Source: Hydractinia symbiolongicarpus
Taxonomy: Eukaryota; Cnidaria; Hydrozoa; Anthoathecata; Hydractiniidae
Reading direction: 5' to 3'
Length of the DNA: 64,000 bases
NCBI RefSeq assembly: GCF_029227915.1
Contig: NC_079883.1
Span: forward strand, 17,548,001-17,612,000
Part shown: positions 39,296 through 51,116 of the stretch, in pieces
How the letters are laid out: every line of letters begins with the position of its first letter
Position numbering within the stretch: position 1 is the first letter of the stretch
Translations under genes and position numbers: made by a program
The notes under the pieces: generated by a model
What the model was told of the DNA's origin: nothing
Seen by the model: the letters and a program-made list of their open reading frames with translations, nothing else
The model's database searches: none

Positions 39296-40770
39296 GTCGT
39301 AGTCCATTGAGAGTGGAAGGATTAGACCGTTGGTAACCTGCGCAGGCACGTTCAACTACGTGATATACGTGTAAGGCCTTTATTAGGCTGCAAGAGGCCA
39401 TATTACAGTCGTTAGAGACCTGTACACGTGGCTAACTGTGTTATAAAGCCGTGGCGCAATAGAAAACTACTTAGGACGTCGTAGTCCATTGAGAGTGGAA
39501 GGATTAGACCATTGGTAACCTGCGCAGGCACGTTCAACCACGTGATATACGTGTAAGGCCTTTATTAGGCTGCAAGAGGCCATATTACAGTCGTTAGACG
39601 CATGTACTTGTATTTAACGGTGTTATAACGCCATGGCGCAATGGAAAACGACTTGGGACGTCGTAGTCCATTGAGAGTGGAAGGATTAGACCAATGATAA
39701 CCTGCGCAGGCACGTGCAACCACGTGATATTTGTGTAAGGCCTTTATTAGTGTACAAGAGGCTATATTACAGCCACTAGGGGCTTGTACGTGTGACTGAC
39801 GCTGTTAAAAAGCCATGGCGCAATGGAAAACAACTAGGGCCGTTGTAGTCCATTGGGAGCGGAAGGATAAGACCAATGGTAACCCGCGCAGGCACGTGGA
39901 ACAACGTGATTTATGTATACGAACTTTATTAGGGCGCAAAAGGCCATATTACAGCCTTTAGTGGCCAGTGCACGCGGTTGACGGTCTTATAACGCCGTTG
40001 CGCTATGGAAAACAACTTCGGACGCCATAGTCCATTGAGAGTGGAGGGATAAGACCAATGCTAACCTGCGCAGGCACGTGCAACCACGTGATATACGTGT
40101 AAGGCCTTTATTAGGCTGCAAGAGGCCTTATTACAGTCGTTAGACGCATGTACTTGTAGTTAAGAGTGTTATAACGCCATGGTGCAATGGAAAACGACTT
40201 GTGAAGTCGTAGTCCATTGAGAGTGGAAGGATTAGACCAATGGTAACCTACGCAGGCACGTGGAACAACGTGATTTATGTTTGCGGACTTTATTAGGCAG
40301 CAAAAGGCCATATTACAGCCTTTAGGGACCTGTACACGTGTTTGACGGTGTTGTAAAGCTGTGGCGCATTGGAAAACCACTTGGGACGTCGTAGTCCATT
40401 GAGAGTGGAAGGATAACACCAATGCTAACCTGTGGAGGCACGTGCAACCACGTGATATACGTGTAAGGCCTTTATTAGGGTACAAGAGGCTATATTACAG
40501 CCCTTAGGGGCCTGTACCTGTAATTGACGGCGTTATAACGCCATGACACAATGGTAAACAACTTGGGACGTCGTAGTCCATTGAGAGTGGAAGTATTAGA
40601 CCAATAGTAACCTGCGCAGCCACGTGGAACAACGTGATTTATGTGTACGGATTTTATTAGGCCGCAAAAGGCCATATTACAGCCTTTAGGGGCCTGTACA
40701 CGTGGTTGACGGTGTTGTAAAGCCGTGGCGCTATGGAAATCAACTTGGGACATCGTAGTCCATTGAGAGT
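39296..40770 (+). repeat. Monomers linking 33.4-34.3 kb and 32 kb material
   Basis: Up to about 40109 this repeats 33421-34305. From about 40111 it resembles 31941-32330, including the GTTTGCGGAC variant, but with GACTTGTGAAGTCG. The end is B- and C-type monomers with GGAAGTATTAG near 40592. Confidence 0.8.
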
Positions 40771-42034
40771 GGAAGGATAAGACCAATGATAACCTGCGCA
40801 GGCACGTGCAACCACGTGATATACGTGTGAGGCCTTTATTAGGGTACAAGAGGCTATATTACAGACCTTAGGGGCCTGTACACGTGACTGACGCTGTTAT
40901 AAAGCCATGGCGCAATGGAAAACCACTTGGGACGTCGTAGTCCATTGAGAGTGGAAGGATTAGACCGTTGGTAACCTGCGCAGGCACGTGGAACAACGTG
41001 ATTTATGTATACGGACTTTAATTGGCAGCCAAAGGCCATATTACAGCCTTTAGGGGCCAAGACACGTGTTTGACAGTGTTGTAAAGCCGTGGCGATATGG
41101 AAAACAACTTGGGACGTCTTAGTCCTTTGAGAGTGGAAGGATAAGACCAATGATAACCTGCGCAGGCACGTGCAACCACGTGATATACGTGTAAGGCCTT
41201 TATTAGGCTGCAAGAGGCCATATTGCAGTCGTTAGACGCATGTACTCGTCGTTAACGGTGTTATAACACCATGGCGCAATGGAAAACGACTTGGGACGTC
41301 GTAGTCCATTGAGAGTGGAAGGATTACACCAATGGTAACCTGCGCAGGCACGTGGAACAACGTGATTTATGTATACGGACTTTATTAGGCGGCAAAAGGC
41401 CATATTACAGCCTTTAGGGGCCAGTACACGTGTTTGACGGTGTTGTAAAGCCGTGGCGATATGGAAAAGAACTTGGGACGTCGTTGTCCTTTGAGAGTGG
41501 AAGGATAAGACCAATGATAACCTGCGCAGGCACGTGCAACCACGTGATACACGTGTTAGGCCTTTATTAGGGTACAAGAGGCTATATTACAGCCCTTAGG
41601 GTCCTGTACCTGTAATTGACGGCGTTATAACGCCATGACACAATGGTAAACAACTTGGGACGTCGTAGTCCATTGAGAGTGGAAGTATTAGACCAATAGT
41701 AACCTGTGCAGGCACTTGGAACAACGCGAATTGGGTGTACGGCCTTTATTAGGTTGCAAACTGTCATATTACAGCCTGTAGACGTGTTGGACGGTGTTGT
41801 AAAGCCGTGGCGCTATGGAAAACAACTTGGGACATCGTAGTCCATTGAGAGTGGAAGGATAAGACCAATGATAACCTGCGCAGGCACGTGCAACCACGTG
41901 ATATACGTGTGAGGCCTTTATTAGGCTGCAAGAGGCCATATTGCAGTCGTTAGACGCATGTACTCGTAGTTAACGGTGTTATAACGCCATGGCGCAATGG
42001 AAAACGACTTGGGACGTCGTAGTCCATTGAAAGT
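40771..42034 (+). repeat. 1264-bp tandem pair, copy 1
   Basis: Seven monomers (1274) less one 10-bp deletion at 41774. Private variants GGCAGCCAAAGG, CTCGTCGTTAACGG, ACACCATGG, GGCGGCAAAAGG and GGAAAAGAAC are shared with the next copy. Confidence 0.86.
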
Positions 42035-43280
42035 GGAATGATAAGACCAATGATAACCTGCGCAGGCACGTGCAACCACGTGATATACGTGTGAGGCCTT
42101 TATTAGGGTACAAGAGGCTATATTACAGACCTTAGGGGCCTGTACACGTGACTGACGCTGTTATAAAGCCATGGCGCAATGGAAAACCACTTGGGACGTC
42201 GTAGTCCATTGAGAGTGGAAGGATTAGACCGTTGGTAACCTGCGCAGGCACGTGGAACAACGTGATTTATGTATACGGACTTTAATTGGCAGCCAAAGGC
42301 CATATTACAGCCTTTAGGGGCCAAGACACGTGTTTGACAGTGTTGTAAAGCCGTGGCGATATGGAAAACAACTTGGGACGTCTTAGTCCTTTGAGAGTGG
42401 AAGGATAAGACCAATGATAACCTGCGCAGGCACGTGCAACCACGTGATATACGTGTAAGGCCTTTATTAGGCTGCAAGAGGCCATATTGCAGTCGTTAGA
42501 CGCATGTACTCGTCGTTAACGGTGTTATAACACCATGGCGCAATGGAAAACGACTTGGGACGTCGTAGTCCATTGAGAGTGGAAGGATTACACCAATGGT
42601 AACCTGCGCAGGCACGTGGAACAACGTGATTTATGTATACGGACTTTATTAGGCGGCAAAAGGCCATATTACAGCCTTTAGGGGCCAGTACACGTGTTTG
42701 ACGGTGTTGTAAAGCCGTGGCGATATGGAAAAGAACTTGGGACGTCGTAGTCCTTTGAGAGTGGAAGGATAAGACCAATGATAACCTGCGCAGGCACGTG
42801 CAACCACGTGATACACGTGTTAGGCCTTTATTAGGGTACAAGAGGCTATATTACAGCCCTTAGGGTCCTGTACCTGTAATTGACGGCGTTATAACGCCAT
42901 GACACAATGGTAAACAACTTGGGACGTCGTAGTCCATTGAGAGTGGAAGTATTAGACCAATATTAACCTGTGCAGGCACTTGGAACAACGCGAATTGGGT
43001 GTACGGCCTTTATTAGGTTGCAAACTGTCATATTACAGCCTGTAGACGTGTTGGACGGTGTTGTAAAGCCGTGGCGCTGTGGAAAACAACTTGGCACATC
43101 GTAGTCCATTGAGAGTGGAAGGATAAGACCAATGATAACCTGCGCAGGCACGTGCAACCACGTGATATACGTGTAAGGCCTTTATTAGGCTGCAAGAGGC
43201 CATATTGCAGTCGTTAGACGCATGTACTAGTCGTTAACGGTGTTATAACGCCATGGCGCAATGGAAAACGACTTGGGACG
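42035..43280 (+). repeat. 1264-bp tandem pair, copy 2
   Basis: Repeats 40771 onward with about half a dozen differences noticed, among them CCAATATTAACC for CCAATAGTAACC near 42957, GGCGCTGTGG near 43076 and TACTAGTCGTTAACGG near 43226. The last creates an isolated ACTAGT unrelated to the S family. It diverges at about 43281. Confidence 0.83.
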
Positions 43281-44320
43281 TCGTAGTCCATTGAGAGTGG
43301 AAGGATTACACCAATGGTAACCTGCGCAGGCACGTGGAACAACGTGATTTATGTATACGGACTTTATTAGGCAGCAAAAGGCCATATTACAGCCTTTAGG
43401 GGCCAGTACACGTGTTTGACGGTGTTGTAAAGCCGTGGCGATATGTAAAACAACTTGGGACGTCGTAGTCCTTTGAGAGTGGAAGGATAAGACCAATGAT
43501 AACCTGCGCAGGCACGTGCAACCACGTGATATACGTGTTAGGCCTTTATTAGGGTACAAGAGGCTATATTACAGCCCTTAGGGTCCTGTACCTGTAGTTG
43601 ACGGCGTTATAACGCCATGACACAATGGTAAACAACTTGGGACGTCGTAGTCCATTGAGAGTGGAAGGATTAGACCAATAGTAACCTGTGCAGGCACTTG
43701 GAACAACGCGAATTGGGTGTACGGCCTTTATTAGGTTGCAAACTGTCATATTACAGCCTTTAGGGGCCTGTAGACGTGTTGGACGGTGTTGTAAAGCCGT
43801 GGCGATATGGAAATCAACTTGGGACGTCGTAATCCTTTGAGAGTGGAAGGATAAGACCAATGATAACCTGCGCAGTCACGTGCAACCACGTGATATACGT
43901 GTAAGGCCTTTATTAGGGTACAAGAGGCTATATTACAGCCGTTAGGGGCCTGTGCACGTGGCTGACGCTGTTATAAAGCCATGGCGCAATGGAAAACAAC
44001 TAGGGTGGTTGTAGTCCATTGAGAGCGGAAGGATTACACCAATGGTAACCTGCGCAGGCACGTGGAACAACGTGATTTATGTATACGGACTTTAATAGGC
44101 TGCAAAAGGCCATATTACAGCCTTTAGGGGCCTGTACACGTGGTTGATGGTGTTGTAAAGCCGTGGCGATATGGAAAACAACTTGGGACGTCGTAATCCT
44201 TTGAGAGTGGAAGGATTAGACCAATGGTAACCTGCGCAGGAACGTGCAACCACGTGATATACGTGTAAGGTCTTTATTAGGCTACAGGAAGCCATATTAC
44301 AGTCGTTGGACGCATGTACT
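42755..44320 (+). repeat. 5078-bp-offset duplication, copy 1
   Basis: Matches 47833-49398. The offset is 28 monomers less 18, accounted for by the 10-bp deletion at 48116, a 7-bp deletion near 44478, and 1-bp changes near 45206, 46242 and 47504. It overlaps the end of the 1264-bp pair, so that pair existed before this copy was made. The block includes the intact parent of the 10-bp deletion near 43750. Confidence 0.8.
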
Positions 44321-44469
44321 CGTAGTTAACGGTGTTATAACGCCATGGCGTAACGGAAAACAACTTGGGACGACTTAGTCCATTGAGAGTGGAAGGATTA
44401 GTCCGATCGTAACTTGCGCAGGCACGTGGAACAACGTGATTTATGTGTACGGCCTCTATTAGGCAGCAA

Positions 44470-44490
44470 AAGGCCATACTTTAGAGGCAT
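44470..44490 (+). repeat. 7-bp deletion in an S-like monomer
   Basis: GGCCATACTTTAGAGG replaces GGCCATACTATAGCCTTTAGAGG, the related form at 53707 and 56389. The same deletion occurs near 49551 inside an otherwise different monomer. Confidence 0.75.
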
Positions 44491-46807
44491 GTACACGTGG
44501 CTGACTGTGTTATAAAGCCATGGCGCAATGGAAAACAACTTGGGACTTCGTAGTCCTTTGAGAGTGGAAGGATAAGACCAATGATAACCTGCGCAGGCAC
44601 GTGCAACCACGTGATATACGTGTAAGGCCTTTATTAGTGTACAAGAGGCTATATTACAGCCCTTAGGGGCTTGTACGTGTGGCTGACGCTGTTATAAAGC
44701 CATGGCACAATGGAAAACTACTTGGGACGCCGTAGTTTATTGAGAGTGGAAGGAGAAGACCAATGGTAACCTGCGCAGGCACGTGCAACCACGTGATATA
44801 CGTGTAAGGCCTTTATTAGGCTGCAAGAGGCCATATTACAGTCGTTAGACGCATGTACTTGTAGTTAACGGTGTTATAACGCCATGGCGCAATGGAAAAC
44901 GACTTGTGACGTCGTAGTCCATTGAGAGTGGAAGGATTAGACCAATGGTAACCTGCGCAGGCACGTGCAACAACGTGATTTATGTATACGGACTTTATTA
45001 GGCCGCAAAAGGCCATATTACAGCCTTTAGGGGCCTGTACACGTGTTTGACGGTGTTGTAAAGCCGTGGCGCTATGGAAAACAACTTGGGACTTCGTAGT
45101 CCTTTGAGAGTGGAAGGATAAGACCAAAGATAACCTGCGCAGGCACGTGCAACCACGTGATATACGTGTAAGGCCTTTATTAGTGTACAAGAGGCTATAT
45201 TACAGCCCTTAGGGCTTGTACGTGTGGCTGACGCTGTTATAAAGCCATGGCGCAATGGAAAACTACTTGGGACGTCGTAGTTCATTGAGAGTGGAAGGGG
45301 AAGACTAATGGTAACCTGCGCAGGCACGCGCAACCACGTGATATATGTGTAAGGCCTTTATTAGGATGCAAGAAGCCATACTACAGTCGTTACACGCATG
45401 TACTTGTAGTTAACGGTGTTATAACGCCATGGCGTAACGGAAAACGACTTGGGACGTCGTAGTCCATTGAGAGGGGAAGGATTAGACCAATGCTAACCTG
45501 TGCAGGCACGTGCAACTACTTGATATACGTGTAAGGTCTTTATTAGGCTACAAGAAGCCATATTACAGTCGTTAGACGCATGTACTTGTAGTTAACAGTG
45601 TTATAACGCCATGGCGCAATGGAAAACGACTTGGGACGTCATAGTTCATTGAGAGTGGAAGGAGAAGACTAATGGTAACCTGCGCAGGCACGTGCAACCA
45701 CGTGATATACGTGTAAGGCCTTTATTAGGCTGCAAGAGGCCATATTGCAGTCGTTAGACGCATGTACTCGTCGTTAACGGTGTTATAACGCCATGGCGCA
45801 ATGGAAAACGACTTGGGACGTCGTAGTCCATTGAAAGTGGAAGGATTAGACCAATGGTAACCTGCGCAGGCACGTGGAACAACGTGATTTATGTATACGG
45901 ACTTTATTAGGCAGCAAAAGGACATATTACAGCCTTTAGGGGCCAGTACACGTGTTTGACGGTGTTGTAAAGCCGTGGCGATATGGAAAACAACTTGGGA
46001 CATCTTAGTCCATTGAGAGTGGAAGGATAAGACCAATGATAATCTGCGCAGGCACGTGCAACCACGTGATATACGTGTGAGGCCTTTATTAGGGTACAAG
46101 AGGCTATATTACAGACCTTAGGGGCCTGTACACGTGACTGACGCTGTTATAAAGCCATGGCGCAATGGAAAACCACTTGAGACGTCGTAGTCCATTGAGA
46201 GTAGAAGGATTAGACCGTTGGTAACCTGCGCAGGCACGTGGATAACGTGATTTATGTATACGAACTTTAATTGGCCGCCAAAGGCCATATTACAGCCTTT
46301 AGGGGCCAAGACACGTGTTTGACAGTGTTGTAAAGCCGTGGCGATATGGAAAACAACTTGGGACGTCTTAGTCCTTTGAGAGTGGAAGGATAAGACCAAT
46401 GATAACCTGCGCAGGCACGTGCAACCACGTGATATACGTGTAAGGCCTTTATTAGACTGCAAGAGGCCATATTGCAATTGTTAGACGAATGTGCTCGTCG
46501 TTAACGGTGTTATAACGCCATGGCGCAATGGAAAATGACTTGGGACGTCGTAGTCCATTGAGAGTAGAAGGATTACACCAATGGTAACCTGCGCAGGCAC
46601 GTGGAACAACGTGATTTATGTATACGGACTTTATTAGGCAGCAAAAGGCCATATTACAGCCTTTAGGGGCCAGTACACGTGTTTGACGGTGTTGTAAAGC
46701 CGTGGCGATATGGAAAACAACTTGGGACATCGTAGTCCATTGAGAGTGGAAGGATAAGACCAAGGATAACCTGCGCAGGCACGTGCAACCACGTGATATA
46801 CGTGTAA

Positions 46808-46832
46808 GGCCTTTATTAGGCTGCAAAAGGCC
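46808..46832. other. Inverted repeat at monomer start, potential hairpin
   Basis: GGCCTTT at 46808-46814 is the exact complement of AAAGGCC at 46826-46832, with an 11-base loop. It lies at monomer positions 1-25, so it follows the CACGTG cluster of the preceding monomer within a few bases. Copies with GAGGCC or AAGGTC in the right arm have a weakened stem. Formation of a hairpin is an inference. Confidence 0.7.
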
Positions 46833-48226
46833 ATATTACAGTCGTTAGACGCATGTACTTGTAGTTAACGGTGTTATAACGCCATGGCGCAATGGAAAAC
46901 GACTTGTGACGTCGTAGTCCATTGAGAGTGGAAGGATTAGACCAATGGTAACCTGCGCAGGCACGTGCAACAACGTGATTTATGTATACGGACTTTATTA
47001 GGCCGCAAAAGGCCATATTACAGCCTTTAGGGGCCTGTACACGTGTTTGACGGTGTTGTAAAGCCGTGGCGCTATGGAAAACAACTTGGGACTTCGTAGT
47101 CCTTTGAGAGTGGAAGGATAAGACCAAAGATAACCTGCGCAGGCACGTGCAACCACGTGATATACGTGTAAGGCATTTATTAGGCTGCAAGAGGCCATAT
47201 TGCAGTCGTTAGACGCATGTACTCGTAGTTAACGGTGTTATAACGCCATGGCGAAATGGAAAACGACTTGGGACGTCGTAGTCCATTGAAAGTGGAAGGA
47301 TAAAACCAATGATAACCTGCGCAGGCACGTGCAACCACGTGATATACGTGTGAGGCCTTTATTAGGGTACAAGAGGCTATATTACACACCCTAGGGGCCT
47401 GTACACGTGACTGACGCTGTTATAAAGCCATGGCGCAATGGAAATCCACTTGGGACGTCGTAGTCCATTGAGAGTGGAAGGATTAGACCGTTGGTAACCT
47501 GCTCAAGGCACGTGGAACAACGTGATTTATGTATACGGACTTTAATTGGCCGCCAAAGGCCATATTACAGCCTTTAGGGGCCAAGACACGTGTTTGACAG
47601 TGTTGTAAAGCCGTGGCGATATGGAAAATAACTTGGGACGTCTTAGTCCTTTGAGAGTGGAAGGATAAGACCAATGATAACCTGCGCAGGCACGTGCAAC
47701 CACGTGATATACGTGTAAGGCCTTTATTAGGCTGCAAGAGGCCATATTGCAGTCGTTAGACGCATGTACTCGTAGTTAACGGTGTTATAACGCCGTGGCG
47801 ATATGGAAAATAACTTGGGACGTCTTAGTCCTTTGAGAGTGGAAGGATAAGACCAATGATAACCTGCGCAGGCACGTGCAACCACGTGATACACGTGTTT
47901 GGCCTTTGTTAGTGTACAAGAGGCTATATTACAGCCCTTAGGGTCCTCTACCTGTAATTGACGGCGTTATAACGCCATGACAAATTGGTAAACAACTTGG
48001 GACGTCGTAGTCCATTGAGAGTGGAAGGATTAGACCAATAGTAACCTGTGCAGGCACTTGGAACAACGCGAATTGGGTGTACGGCCTTTATTAGGTTGCA
48101 AACTGTCATATTACAGCCTGTAGACGTGTTGGACGGTGTTGTAAAGCCGTGGCGCTGTGGAAAACAACTTGGGACATCGTAGTCCATTGAGAGTGGAAGG
48201 ATAAGACCAATGATAAATTGCGCAGG

Positions 48227-48252
48227 CACGTGCAACCACGTGATATACGTGT
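48227..48252. other. Phased CACGTG/ACGTG cluster (example copy)
   Basis: CACGTG lies at 48227-48232 and again at 48237-48242, with ACGTG at 48247-48251, so the ACGT cores are 10 and 9 bp apart, about one helical turn each. The second motif reads CACGTGAT, whose complement ATCACGTG fits the CDEI/Cbf1 consensus RTCACRTG; CACGTG in general is the E-box/G-box core bound by bHLH or bZIP proteins. The cluster occurs at monomer positions 155-179 in the many monomers carrying GCACGTGCAACCACGTG. Monomers with CACGTGGAACAACGTG keep the first site and only half of the second. Binding of any protein is not shown here. Confidence 0.7.
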
Positions 48253-48254
48253 AA

Positions 48255-48436
48255 GGCCTTTATTAGGCTGCAAGAGGCCATAGTGCAGTCGTTAGACGCA
48301 TGTACTCGTCGTTAACGGTGTTATAACGCCATGGCGCAATGGAAAACGACTTGGGACGTCGTAGTCCATTGAGAGTGGAAGGATTACACCAATGGTAACC
48401 TGCGCAGGCACGTGGAACAACGTGATTTATGTATAC
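48255..48436 (+). repeat. Reference monomer (D family), exactly 182 bp
   Basis: This copy runs from the GGCC of GGCCTTTATTAGG to the base before the next equivalent start (GGACTTTATTAGG at 48437). It defines the numbering used here. Positions 1-13 are the conserved start block; 63-76 are GGTGTTATAACGCC, one mismatch from a perfect palindrome; 77-88 are CATGGCGCAATG; 100-113 are GGAC, six bases and GTCC; 145-154 are the palindrome CCTGCGCAGG; 155-160 are the E-box CACGTG. By my count it has about 14 CpG dinucleotides. The family is recognised by CGTTAGACGCATG near position 45 and is common from 31 kb onward. Confidence 0.92.
48399..48408. other. CCTGCGCAGG palindrome abutting the E-box
   Basis: This perfect 10-bp palindrome occupies monomer positions 145-154 and touches CACGTG at 155-160 with no spacer. 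Many monomers carry CCTGTGCAGG or CCTGCACAGG instead. Each is a single transition at the central CpG that destroys the symmetry. The intact form is the commonest and is found in most families and regions. Confidence 0.8.
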
Positions 48437-49398
48437 GGACTTTATTAGGCAGCAAAAGGCCATATTACAGCCTTTAGGGGCCAGTACACGTGTTTGACGG
48501 TGTTGTAAAGCCGTGGCGATATGGAAAACAACTTGGGACGTCGTAGTCCTTTGAGAGTGGAAGGATAAGACCAATGATAACCTGCGCAGGCACGTGCAAC
48601 CACGTGATATACGTGTTAGGCCTTTATTAGGGTACAAGAGGCTATATTACAGCCCTTAGGGTCCTGTACCTGTAGTTGACGGCGTTATAACGCCATGACA
48701 CAATGGTAAACAACTTGGGACGTCGTAGTCCATTGAGAGTGGAAGGATTAGACCAATAGTAACCTGTGCAGGCACTTGGAACAACGCGAATTGGGTGTAC
48801 GGCCTTTATTAGGTTGCAAACTGTCATATTACAGCCTTTAGGGGCCTGTAGACGTGTTGGACGGTGTTGTAAAGCCGTGGCGATATGGAAATCAACTTGG
48901 GACGTCGTAATCCTTTGAGAGTGCAAGGATAAGACCAATGATAACCTGCGCAGTCACGTGCAACCACGTGATATACGTGTAAGGCCTTTATTAGGGTACA
49001 AGAGGCTATATTACAGCCGTTAGGGGCCTGTGCACGTGGCTGACGCTGTTATAAAGCCATGGCGCAATGGAAAACAACTAGGGTGGTTGTAGTCCATTGA
49101 GAGCGGAAGGATTACACCAATGGTAACCTGCGCAGGCACGTGGAACAACGTGATTTATGTATACGGACTTTAATAGGCTGCAAAAGGCCATATTACAGCC
49201 TTTAGGGGCCTGTACACGTGGTTGACGGTGTTGTAAAGCCGTGGCGATATGGAAAACAACTTGGGACGTCGTAATCCTTTGAGAGTGGAAGGATTAGACC
49301 AATGGTAACCTGCGCAGGAACGTGCAACCACGTGATATACGTGTAAGGTCTTTATTAGGCTACAGGAAGCCATATTACAGTCGTTGGACGCATGTACT

Positions 49399-50279
49399 TG
49401 TAGTTAACGGTGCTATAACGCCATGGCGCAATGGAAAACGACTTGTGACGTCGTAGTCCATTGAGAGTGGAAGGATTAGACCAATGGTAACCTGCGCAGG
49501 CACGTGCAACAACGTGATTTATGTATACGGCCTCTATTAGGCAGCAAAAGGCCATACTTTAGAGGCATGTACACGTGTTTGACGGTGTTGTAAAGCCGTG
49601 GCGCTATGGAAAACAACTTGGGACTTCGTAGTCCTTTGAGAGTGGAAGGATAAGACCAAAAATAACCTGCGCAGGCACGTGCAACCACGTGATATACGTG
49701 TAAGGCCTTTATTAGTGTACAAGAGGCTATATTACAGCCCTTAGGGCTTGTACGTGTGGCTGACGCTGTTATAAAGCCATGGCGCAATGGAAAACTACTT
49801 GGGACGTCGTAGTTCATTGAGAGTGGAAGGGGAAGACTAATGGTAACCTGCGCAGGCACGCGCAACCACGTGATATATGTGTAAGGCCTTTATTAGGATG
49901 CAAGAAGCCATACTACAGTCGTTACACGCATGTACTTGTAGTTAACGGTGTTATAACGCCATGGCGTAACGGAAAACGACTTGGGACGTCGTAGTCCATT
50001 GAGAGGGGAAGGATTAGACCAATGCTAACCTGTGCAGGCACGTGCAACTACTTGATATACGTGTAAGGTCTTTATTAGGCTACAAGAAGCCATATTTCAG
50101 TCGTTAGACGCATGTACTTGTAGTTAACAGTGTTATAACGCCATGGCGCAATGGAAAACGACTTGGGACGTCATAGTTCATTGAGAGTGGAAGGAGAAGA
50201 CTAATGTTAACCTGCGCAGGCACGTGCAACCACGTGATATATGTGTAAGGCCTTTATTAGGCTGCAAGAGGCCATATTA
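49399..50279 (+). repeat. Repeat of 44.86-45.67 kb with an inserted tract
   Basis: Matches 44857 onward at an offset of 4539, then after the 7-bp deletion near 49551 at 4532, continuing through the GGATGCAAGAAGCC and GGCGTAACGG monomers to about 50200. The change in offset equals the 7 bp lost. Confidence 0.8.
49525..49571 (+). other. Candidate gene-conversion tract
   Basis: Within a block otherwise matching 44970-45060, this short stretch reads CGGCCTCTATTAGGCAGC and CATACTTTAGAGGCATG, which is the sequence at 44450-44490, about 5.08 kb upstream. Sequence on both sides returns to the 44.9-45.1 kb pattern. A tract of about 50 bp inside a matching block fits gene conversion or double unequal exchange; this is inference. 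Confidence 0.6.
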
Positions 50280-50770
50280 CAGTCGTTAGACGCATATACC
50301 CGTAGTTAACAGTGTTATAACGCCATGGCGCAATGGAAAACAACTTGGAACGTTGTAGTCCATTGAGAGTGGAAGGAATAGACCATTGTTAACCTGCGCA
50401 GGCACGTGGAACAACGTGATTTATGTATGCGTACTTTATTAGGCCGCAAAAGGCCATATTACAGCCTTTAGGGGCCTGTGCACGTGCTTGACGGTGTTGT
50501 AAAGCCGTGGCGATATGGAAAACAACTTGGGACGTCGTAGTCCTTTGAGAGTGGAAGGATTAGATTAATAGTAACCTGCGCGGGCACGTGGAACAACGCG
50601 AATTGGGTGTACGGCCTTTATTAGGCTGCAAAAGGTAATGTTACCGGCTTTAGAGACCTGTACACGTGGTTGACGGTGTTATAAAGCTGTGGCGCATTGG
50701 AAAACCACTTGGGACGTCGAAGTCCATTGAGAGTGGAAGGAATAGACTATTGATAACCTGCGCAGGCACG
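50280..50770 (+). repeat. Segment repeated at 58.2 and 59.3 kb
   Basis: Shares AACTTGGAACG, GGAATAGACCATTG, TATGCGTAC, TTAGATTAATAG, CTGCGCGGGCACG and AATGTTACCGGC with 58192-58682 (offset 7912) and with the copy 1090 bp later. The match ends where the later copies have CACGTGGTTTTACGTG in place of CACGTGGAACAACGTG. Confidence 0.83.
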
Positions 50771-51116
50771 TGGAACAACGTGATTTATGTATGCGGACTT
50801 TATTAGGCCGCAAAAGGCCATATTACAGCCTTTAGGGGCCTGTACACGTGTTTGACGGTGTTTTAAAGCCGTGGCGATATGGAAAACAACTTGGGACGTC
50901 GTAGTCCTTTGCGAGTGGAAGGATAAGACCAATGATAAACGGCGCAGGCACGTGCAACCACGTGATATACGTGTAAGGCCTTTATTAGGGTACAAGAGGC
51001 TATATTACAGCCCTTAGCGGCCTGTACCTGTAATTAACGGCGTTATAACGCCATGACACAATGGTAAACAACTTGGGACGTCGTAGTCCATTGAGAGTGG
51101 AAGGATTAGACCAATG
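50771..51116 (+). repeat. Linking C/B monomers
   Basis: Two monomers, a C type with GTTTTAAAGCC and GATAAACGGCG, then a B type with GGCGTTATAACGCC. Ordinary satellite sequence. Confidence 0.78.

Larger units (their letters stand above)
44321..47832 (+). repeat. Mixed D/C region with internal 2000-bp repeat
   Basis: About 19 monomers. Bases from about 44816 to 45180 recur at 46816-47180 at an offset of 2000 (11 monomers less 2). An S-derived hybrid near 44401 has GGATTAGTCCGATCG, half of the S palindrome. Variants with GGCGTAACGG (near 45432) and GGATGCAAGAAGCC (45364) mark material repeated near 49.9 kb. Bases 46100-46450 and 47390-47750 resemble 42118-42485 with GGCCGCCAAAGG. Confidence 0.78.
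47833..49398 (+). repeat. 5078-bp-offset duplication, copy 2
   Basis: Partner of 42755-44320, with the TATATTACAGCCCTTAGGGTCC and AGGTTGCAAACTGTC monomers in the same order. The copies separate where the first continues as GGCGTAACGGAAAAC and the second as GGCGCAATGGAAAAC. Confidence 0.8.

Noticed and set aside
43220-43235. ACTAGT at 43226 as another S-family monomer
   Set aside because: It arises from TACTAGTCG at monomer position about 57, not at the S-family site (127-136), and the flanks are D type. It is a point change in a CTCGTCG variant.
50636-50652. GGTAATGTTACC inverted repeat as a regulatory site
   Set aside because: It is short, created by a few substitutions in one B-type monomer, and present only in the three copies of that block (also near 58550 and 59640).
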